This document shows positions 13,369 through 19,740 of a stretch of 19,740 nucleotides of DNA, piece by piece. Every line of letters begins with the position of its first letter. Within the stretch, counting starts at the first letter, position 1. The notes beneath the pieces are model-generated. The model was not told the DNA's origin, did no database searches, and worked only from the letters and a program-made list of their open reading frames with translations. Source of the DNA: JBBTCJ01 sp038043285. Lineage in GTDB: Bacteria > Planctomycetota > Phycisphaerae > UBA1845. The stretch is from contig JBBTCJ010000128.1 of NCBI GenBank assembly GCA_038043285.1, positions 1 to 19,740 on the forward strand, in the 5' to 3' direction. The position numbers and the translations under genes were made by a program.

Positions 13369-14811
13369 ATGAAAGGTGTTATCACGTTGGTGGTTCTGGC
13401 CGGCGTCAGTGCGGCGATCTTTGCCCTGGGAACGCTGCGTAAGGGGGCCGCCGACAAGTCACTGCTGCACGTCGCCGACGAAGTCCCCCTGACGGTCAAC
13501 GTCGTCCAACCGGAACGCGAATCAATCACTCGCCTCGTCCAGGCGCCGGGCGACGTGGAGGCTGTCCTTGAAGTCGAAATCAGCTCCGAGATCGTCTCCA
13601 AGATCGAGGAAATGCCCGTGGAGGAAGGCCACCGCGTCCACAAGGGCGACTTGCTCTGTCGCCTTGATGATCGTCACCTCGTGGCCGAGATCGAGTCCGC
13701 CGAGGCGAGGATCTCGCAGATCAAGGCCATGATCGTGCAGGCCGACGCCGAACTCGAGAAGGCCGAGCGCGACCTGGCGCGCCAGGTCATGCTTTCAGAA
13801 AGCAGCGCGACTTCCGACCTGGAGCTTCGCGACTATCAAACGGTTCGCAATCGCCTGCGAGCGGTGCGCGATCAACGCCAGTACGAATTGGCCCAGGCCG
13901 ACGCGGGTTTGAAGCGGATCAACGAGGATCTCGCCCGCACCATCATCCACTCGCCCATCGACGGCGTCATCTCCAAACTCAACGCCAAGCAGGGCGAGGT
14001 GGTGGTGACCGGAACCATGAACAACCCCGGAACGGTCATCATGTCGATCAGCGACCTGTCACACATGCAAGTTCGGGCGAAGATCGACGAGATTGACGTG
14101 CCGTCGGTGAAACCGGACCAGCCGGCCCGACTGTACTTGCAAGCCGACCAGGATCGTCCGGTTTTGGCGCGGGTGCTTCGCGTCGCCTCCAAGGGTTCCA
14201 AGCCCCTGGGCCGCGACGTGGTGACCTTCGAGACGCTCCTCGAAGTGCTTTCCGACGACCCGCGGATCAAACCCGGCATGACCGCCAACGTCGAAATCGA
14301 AGTCGCCAAGGAAGACAACGCCATCACCGTACCCGTGGAGGCGGTCGTCCACCGCATGAGGAAGGAACTCCCCGACAGCGTCCTCGAAGCGTTCGATCGC
14401 CGCCAGTCGGGCGTCGGTCTGTCGGATCGCGCCCGCCAGGCCCAGTACATCAAAGTCGTGTTCCTCAAGGACGGCGACGCCGCCAAGGTCCGCCTGGTTG
14501 AACCCGGCATCGCCGACACGCGCCGCGTTTCACTCTTGACCGGGGTGGAGGTCACCGACACGGTCATCGTCGGCCCCTACCGCAGCCTGGATCAACTCAA
14601 AGAGAACCGGAAGGTCGCGCTCGCCAAGGACGAAAAGGACAAGGAAGCCAAGCCCAAGGGCAGCCCAACCGAGGCCGCCGCCGAGAAGGAAAAACCGCAG
14701 AGCGGCAGCGACGAAGCCAAGACCGGCGACCACGAGAAGAAGTCCGAGGACGCTGAACGTCAGGCCGAGGAAGATCGTCAGCGAACGGCCTCCGCGAGCG
14801 ACAAACCGTGA
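13369..14811 (+). CDS. MacA/HlyD-type periplasmic adaptor of an ABC system
   Basis: 480 aa from ATG 13369; a GTG at 13291 would overlap the previous stop (GTGA) and add 26 non-conserved residues. MKGVITLVVLAGVSAAIFALG is a single N-terminal membrane anchor or uncleaved signal. The lipoyl/barrel-sandwich half-motifs flank a coiled-coil hairpin: EISSEIVSKIEEMPVEEGHRV (from about 70) and HSPIDGVISKLNAKQGEVV, with helices rich in E/A/K between. Beta-barrel and membrane-proximal parts follow (KPDQPARLYL, IKPGMTANVEIEV, AITVPVEAVV). The last roughly 60 residues (419-480) are a Lys/Glu/Ala-rich low-complexity tail not usual for MacA. The family links an inner-membrane MacB-type transporter to the outer membrane; no TolC-like gene is in this window. 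The stop overlaps the ATPase start by GTGA, indicating translational coupling. Confidence 0.9.
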   Translation: MKGVITLVVLAGVSAAIFALGTLRKGAADKSLLHVADEVPLTVNVVQPERESITRLVQAPGDVEAVLEVEISSEIVSKIEEMPVEEGHRVHKGDLLCRLDDRHLVAEIESAEARISQIKAMIVQADAELEKAERDLARQVMLSESSATSDLELRDYQTVRNRLRAVRDQRQYELAQADAGLKRINEDLARTIIHSPIDGVISKLNAKQGEVVVTGTMNNPGTVIMSISDLSHMQVRAKIDEIDVPSVKPDQPARLYLQADQDRPVLARVLRVASKGSKPLGRDVVTFETLLEVLSDDPRIKPGMTANVEIEVAKEDNAITVPVEAVVHRMRKELPDSVLEAFDRRQSGVGLSDRARQAQYIKVVFLKDGDAAKVRLVEPGIADTRRVSLLTGVEVTDTVIVGPYRSLDQLKENRKVALAKDEKDKEAKPKGSPTEAAAEKEKPQSGSDEAKTGDHEKKSEDAERQAEEDRQRTASASDKP

Positions 14812-15572
14812 CCGCAGAACACGAAAACAACGGACGCCCGCTCATCGAGCTGACGGAAATCGAGAAGATTTACCGCGTCGGCACGGAGCTGGTCCACGCC
14901 CTTCGCGGGGTCTCGCTTTCGATCGGCGAGAACGAGTATCTGGCGATCATGGGTCCCAGCGGTTCGGGCAAGAGCACGCTCATGAACATCCTGGGTTGCC
15001 TCGACGTCCCCACCAGCGGCAAGTACGAGCTTCGCGGGCAGGACGTCTCCAAGCTGTCCCAATCCAAGTTGGCCCGGATCCGCGGACGGCAGATCGGATT
15101 CGTCTTCCAGACATTCGAGTTGCTCCCCCGGACCACGGCCCTGAAGAACGTGCAACTTCCGCTGATGTACGCACAAGTACCGAATAAGCGCCAGCTTGCC
15201 GTCAGCGCCCTTCAACGGGTCGGACTGCTCGACCGGGCGGCGCATCGCCCGAATCAGCTTTCCGGCGGCCAAAAGCAACGCGTCGCCATCGCCCGTGCAT
15301 TGGCCCAACAGCCCGACATCATCCTCGCCGACGAACCGACTGGGAACCTCGATAGCCGGACCGGCGACGAGATCATGGCCGTCTTCGATTCGCTCCACGC
15401 CGAGGGCCAGACGATCATTGTCGTCACCCACGAGGAGGACATCGCGGCGCGCTGCCGCCGGATCATCCGCCTGCGCGACGGGCTAATCGCCTCGGACGAG
15501 CGTCGCCACCCCGTTTCCAGCGTCCTTTCGCCAAGGCACGCTCCGGCGCGCGACCTGGTCAACGCAACATGA
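14808..15572 (+). CDS. MacB/LolD-type ABC transporter ATP-binding protein
   Basis: 254 aa soluble ATPase that powers the two downstream permeases. The Walker A GPSGSGKST (49-57), Q-loop FVFQTFELLPRTTALKNV, ABC signature LSGGQ (151-155), Walker B IILADEPTGNLD (Asp175, catalytic Glu176) and H-loop VVTHEED are all present. The FQ-F-LLPR and DEPTGNLDSRTG wording is typical of the MacB/LolD/FtsE subgroup rather than of nutrient importers. Translation starts at GTG within GTGA overlapping the adaptor stop and ends in ATGA shared with the first permease, so the three genes are tightly coupled. The C-terminal 30 or so residues after IIRLRDGLIASD are not conserved. Confidence 0.95.
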   Translation: MTAEHENNGRPLIELTEIEKIYRVGTELVHALRGVSLSIGENEYLAIMGPSGSGKSTLMNILGCLDVPTSGKYELRGQDVSKLSQSKLARIRGRQIGFVFQTFELLPRTTALKNVQLPLMYAQVPNKRQLAVSALQRVGLLDRAAHRPNQLSGGQKQRVAIARALAQQPDIILADEPTGNLDSRTGDEIMAVFDSLHAEGQTIIVVTHEEDIAARCRRIIRLRDGLIASDERRHPVSSVLSPRHAPARDLVNAT

Positions 15573-16849
15573 TTCGCCCTGCCGCCAACTCGCTCCTCCG
15601 TCGTCTCGCTCGACGCGCCGGGGGCTTTGTCTCCCGCCACGCTCAGAACGTGGGGACCGCCTTGGTGCAAGTCTGGGCCAACAAGGGCCGCTCGATCCTG
15701 ACCACGCTGGGAATCATCATCGCCGTGACTTCGACGATCACCGTGGTCGCCCTCGTCCAGGGGTTCGGCAACCACATGACCAAGATGGTCCGCGGGTACG
15801 GAACGCAGTTCATGGTCGTTCACCCGTGGGATCCGTCGGTACGCGACCGTCACGGCATCGGGCGGGTGAGCATGACCATTGACGACATCGAGGCCGTCCG
15901 TACCGAATGCCAGCACGTTCGGCGAATCACGCCGTTTGTGTTCACCGAGAATGCGGAAATCGCCTACGGCCCGGAGAAGGCCAAAGACATTCCTTGCCGC
16001 GGCGTCACCGAGGAATACCAGATCATCCGCAACTTCCCCGTCGACACTGGTCGATTCTTCGGGCCCATCGACGTCGAAAACGCCGCGCCGGTCATCGTAT
16101 TGGGACGCTCGCTGCTCAAACACTTGCAGTGTGACGAATCCATCGTCGGTCGGTACGTGTTTCTGGACGGAGAGCGATTCCTCGTCGTCGGCCTGCTCCA
16201 GCCGAAAGGCAGCATGTTCGGCGAAGACCAGGACGAAACCGTGATGATTCCCTACAGCGTCGCGGTGAAGCTCTACCCCAACCTCCGGCGATCCATCCCC
16301 TTCCTTGTCGAGGCGTCCAGCGAGCAGGACCTTGAACAGGCGCAAGGCGAAATCGCGCGAGTGCTGCGTCGCCGACACGCCTTGAAAGCCGGTCAGCCGG
16401 ATGACTTCCGCATCGATCGGCAGGACCAGGCCGTTCGCGAGTTCGAGAACATCCGCAACATCGCATCCGGCGTGCTCGCCGGCATCGTGAGCATCTCGCT
16501 TCTGGTCGGCGGAATCGGGATCATGAACATCATGCTGGTGTCGGTCACCGAGCGCACCCGCGAAATCGGATTGCGAAAGAGCATCGGGGGGCGGCGCCGC
16601 GACATCATGATGCAGTTCCTCACGGAGGCCGTCGTGCTCTGCACGTTGGGCGGCGCGGTCGGCGTCGTCCTGGGCTATGCCCTCTGCTACCTGGCGGCCT
16701 TGCACCCGCAAATGGTCGAAATATCCGTTCCCGCCTGGGCGGTGGCCCTGGCCCTGGTTTCCTCGGCCGGCGCCGGCGTGGTGTTCGGGATCATTCCGGC
16801 GTTCAAAGCCGCCATCCTGCATCCCATCGAGGCGCTGCGACATGAGTGA
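15569..16849 (+). CDS. MacB-type FtsX-domain permease, first copy
   Basis: 426 aa inner-membrane permease. Its N-terminal region ends in ANKGRSILTTLGIIIAVTSTITVVALVQGF (TM1). A large periplasmic MacB_PCD-like domain follows (about 60-310), then the FtsX domain with three C-terminal membrane segments, including SGVLAGIVSISLLVGGIGIM, the conserved cytoplasmic coupling loop VSVTERTREIGLRKSIGG (from about 324), and the end IPAFKAAILHPIEALRHE. Such permeases act in pairs with a MacB-type ATPase and move substrates or force across the envelope rather than through the membrane. The start ATG overlaps the ATPase stop (ATGA). A paralogue follows 27 bases later. The substrate cannot be told from sequence; macrolide export is only the name-giving case. 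Confidence 0.93.
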   Translation: MIRPAANSLLRRLARRAGGFVSRHAQNVGTALVQVWANKGRSILTTLGIIIAVTSTITVVALVQGFGNHMTKMVRGYGTQFMVVHPWDPSVRDRHGIGRVSMTIDDIEAVRTECQHVRRITPFVFTENAEIAYGPEKAKDIPCRGVTEEYQIIRNFPVDTGRFFGPIDVENAAPVIVLGRSLLKHLQCDESIVGRYVFLDGERFLVVGLLQPKGSMFGEDQDETVMIPYSVAVKLYPNLRRSIPFLVEASSEQDLEQAQGEIARVLRRRHALKAGQPDDFRIDRQDQAVREFENIRNIASGVLAGIVSISLLVGGIGIMNIMLVSVTERTREIGLRKSIGGRRRDIMMQFLTEAVVLCTLGGAVGVVLGYALCYLAALHPQMVEISVPAWAVALALVSSAGAGVVFGIIPAFKAAILHPIEALRHE

Positions 16850-16864
16850 TCGAATGTTCGGCGT

Positions 16865-16870
16865 AGGAGG
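16865..16870 (+). promoter_or_regulatory. Ribosome binding site of the second permease
   Basis: AGGAGG lies 6 bases before ATG 16877, a strong independent translation signal in the 27-base gap between the two permeases. Confidence 0.7.
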
Positions 16871-16876
16871 GATGCG

Positions 16877-18232
<1,356 letters not shown>

Positions 18233-18250
18233 GGCTTACCCCGGTAGGCG

Positions 18251-19740
18251 TCAAACGCCGCCCGGAACGCAAAGGCAACTCGATCCGATCTGCACGTCGG
18301 ACCGGGACCACACCGCGCGGAACCGTTTCTCAACGTCCTCAGCCTCGGCATGCGCCCCTCGCGCTCGCAGGCACTTGCTCAACCCCAGCAGTGACCACCC
18401 ATTCTCTGGCCACTTGCGGAGGTCGTCCCGATAGACCTTCTCAGCCTCCTCATAGCGCTTCCCGGAGACCAGCATCGCCCCCAGCGCGTGCCGCACCGGC
18501 TGAATCCACTCCGGAGGCTCCATGTACTGAAGGCTGTCCTCAAATCGAATCGCCTCCTGAAGCTCCTTGACCGCTTCGTCAAGATTCCCTCGGCGGTAGG
18601 CGATCTCGCCGTTGAGCATGTGTTCGGCGATCCCGAAGACGCGCTGGGCCGGGTTGATGGCCATCATGGCGTCAGCGGAAACCTGCGCAGCCGCGCTGCG
18701 AAACTTCACGCGCTCCGCGTCCGCCTCCGCGACCTTGCCCTTCGCCGCAAACGCCACGCCCCGAGTGAAACGCCACAGCGCATTGGTGATCGGCCAATAC
18801 GAAGGCGGCGCGGGTTCCTTCAACACTTCGTCCCATCGTCCGAATCGCGTCAGCACTTCGTAGGGGATGGCCATGGATGGATCAACCAGGGCCGCCTGCT
18901 TCTCGCCGTACTCGCGAGGGACGCCGGCCACGATGTCCCGCGCCGCCCGGAGCGCGGTTTCGCTGCGCCCCTCCATCATGGCCGCGAACGCCAACATGTG
19001 CTGATTGTGGGTCATGTACACGCGGTAAAAATCCTGCTTCGGCGAGATCTTCCGATAGGTCGCATCGGCGTGGATCGCCAGCTCGTTCTGCCGGGACGCC
19101 TTCGCCCACTGCCCGGTCAAGACGTCGATGTGCGACGGCATGTGCACAAGATGTCCGGCGCCGGGGACGGATTGGCGAATGCGGTCCGCGGCGGGAATCG
19201 CGCGCTCCGGATGTGCTGAGGCCTCCAATGCGTGAATGTTCAGGTGATTGGCCCCGGGATGCATTGGATCGACCCGCAGCACCTGCTCCAAGACCGCGAC
19301 AATCTCCTCCGTGCCCGGTTGAGGCTTTCGGTCATGAGTCCACAGATCCCAGGGACGCAGGTCCATCATGGCTTCCGCAAACAGCGAGCCAATGTCCGGA
19401 TCGTCGCGCTGCGCGTTCCAGGCGTCGCGCATCGCCGCGGCGTACGCCTCGTCAAGGGCCTTCCGATCCTCCGGCGCGGGATCGGCGTAACGCTTCTCCA
19501 ACGCCGAAATCATCGCTCGCTCGGCGGGTTCGCCCCGATCCTTCAACGACACAGCCTTTTGCAGCGCCGCCCAGGCTGCTTTCGATCGCTCCGGCGTCAT
19601 CTTGGGGTTGTTGATGTGCGGACCGTTGCACAACGCAATTCCCCAATAAGCCATCGCACAATTCGGATCCTGTCGGGTAGCCTCCTCAAACGAACGGATC
19701 GCCTCGTCGTGGTTGAAGGCATAGGCCCAGACCAACCCCT
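18251..19740 (-). CDS. Tetratricopeptide-repeat protein, N-terminus beyond window
   Basis: About 496 codons are visible; the frame is still open at the window edge, so the start lies outside. The first visible residues, GLVWAYAFNHDEAIRSFEEA, are clearly internal to a TPR, and the TTG at 19735 should not be taken as the start. TPR-like units include DEAIRSFEEATRQDPNCAMA, NLDEAVKELQEAIRFEDS and KRYEEAEKVYRDDLRKWPEN. The middle has HPGANHLNIHALEAS, ERAIPAADRIR and HLVHMPSHIDVLTGQW, which I recognise as the core of a widespread, uncharacterised bacterial TPR family. Any signal peptide would be outside the window. It is probably a scaffold or protein-interaction protein; no catalytic function can be assigned. 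It is convergent with the permease operon, so not part of it. Confidence 0.88.
   Translation of the reverse strand, partial: GLVWAYAFNHDEAIRSFEEATRQDPNCAMAYWGIALCNGPHINNPKMTPERSKAAWAALQKAVSLKDRGEPAERAMISALEKRYADPAPEDRKALDEAYAAAMRDAWNAQRDDPDIGSLFAEAMMDLRPWDLWTHDRKPQPGTEEIVAVLEQVLRVDPMHPGANHLNIHALEASAHPERAIPAADRIRQSVPGAGHLVHMPSHIDVLTGQWAKASRQNELAIHADATYRKISPKQDFYRVYMTHNQHMLAFAAMMEGRSETALRAARDIVAGVPREYGEKQAALVDPSMAIPYEVLTRFGRWDEVLKEPAPPSYWPITNALWRFTRGVAFAAKGKVAEADAERVKFRSAAAQVSADAMMAINPAQRVFGIAEHMLNGEIAYRRGNLDEAVKELQEAIRFEDSLQYMEPPEWIQPVRHALGAMLVSGKRYEEAEKVYRDDLRKWPENGWSLLGLSKCLRARGAHAEAEDVEKRFRAVWSRSDVQIGSSCLCVPGGV

Noticed and set aside
15254..16843. Long minus-strand ORF (529 aa) opposite the ATPase and first permease
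   Set aside because: Asp/His/Arg-rich shadow of two genes with unambiguous ABC motifs on the plus strand.
19733..19735. TTG at 19735 as the start of the TPR protein
   Set aside because: The upstream codons continue the same TPR helix (G-L-V-W-A-Y-A-F-N-H-D-E-A) and the frame stays open to the window edge.

Overview
The window looks like chromosomal DNA of a high-GC bacterium, most likely a planctomycete. The evidence is indirect. Two aminoacyl-tRNA synthetases carry in-frame repeat-derived insertions, including a D-Q-S-R-D-R-E-G-A peptide that I recall as characteristic of planctomycete genomes. The valyl-tRNA synthetase also has a Cys-rich insertion that I recall from planctomycete homologues. 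Short hairpin repeats (for example GGTGGGC-GGT-GCCCACC) are scattered in and between genes. No rRNA, tRNA, CRISPR array, transposase or phage gene was seen.

Left part (1-8975): a housekeeping block. folD (one-carbon metabolism) is followed about 120 bases later by valS. A small lipoprotein gene on the minus strand converges on valS. Next is alaS, divergent from the lipoprotein. Both synthetases are much longer than usual, and the extra length sits in discrete insertions, several of which are palindromic or repeated at the DNA level.

Middle (8976-12556): a Tat-exported class V PLP aminotransferase on the plus strand converges on an amino-acid permease on the minus strand. The permease is split by one in-frame TAG exactly where relatives have a conserved Glu (GAG), so it is annotated as one interrupted gene. 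A 314-base divergent gap separates it from the next operon.

Right part (12557-18232): a five-gene plus-strand operon encodes a YIP1-like membrane protein, an HlyD/MacA-type periplasmic adaptor with a charged tail, a MacB/LolD-type ATPase, and two paralogous MacB-type FtsX permeases in tandem. The genes overlap by GTGA/ATGA or have strong Shine-Dalgarno sites. Together they would form an envelope-spanning or mechanotransmission-type ABC machine. Two permeases with a single ATPase suggest a possible heterodimer. A TPR protein on the minus strand (18251 to the window end) converges on the operon and is cut by the window edge.

I did not find a convincing new defence or biosynthetic system. The observations most worth following are the repeat invasion of alaS and valS, the amber-interrupted permease and the two-permease MacAB-like operon.
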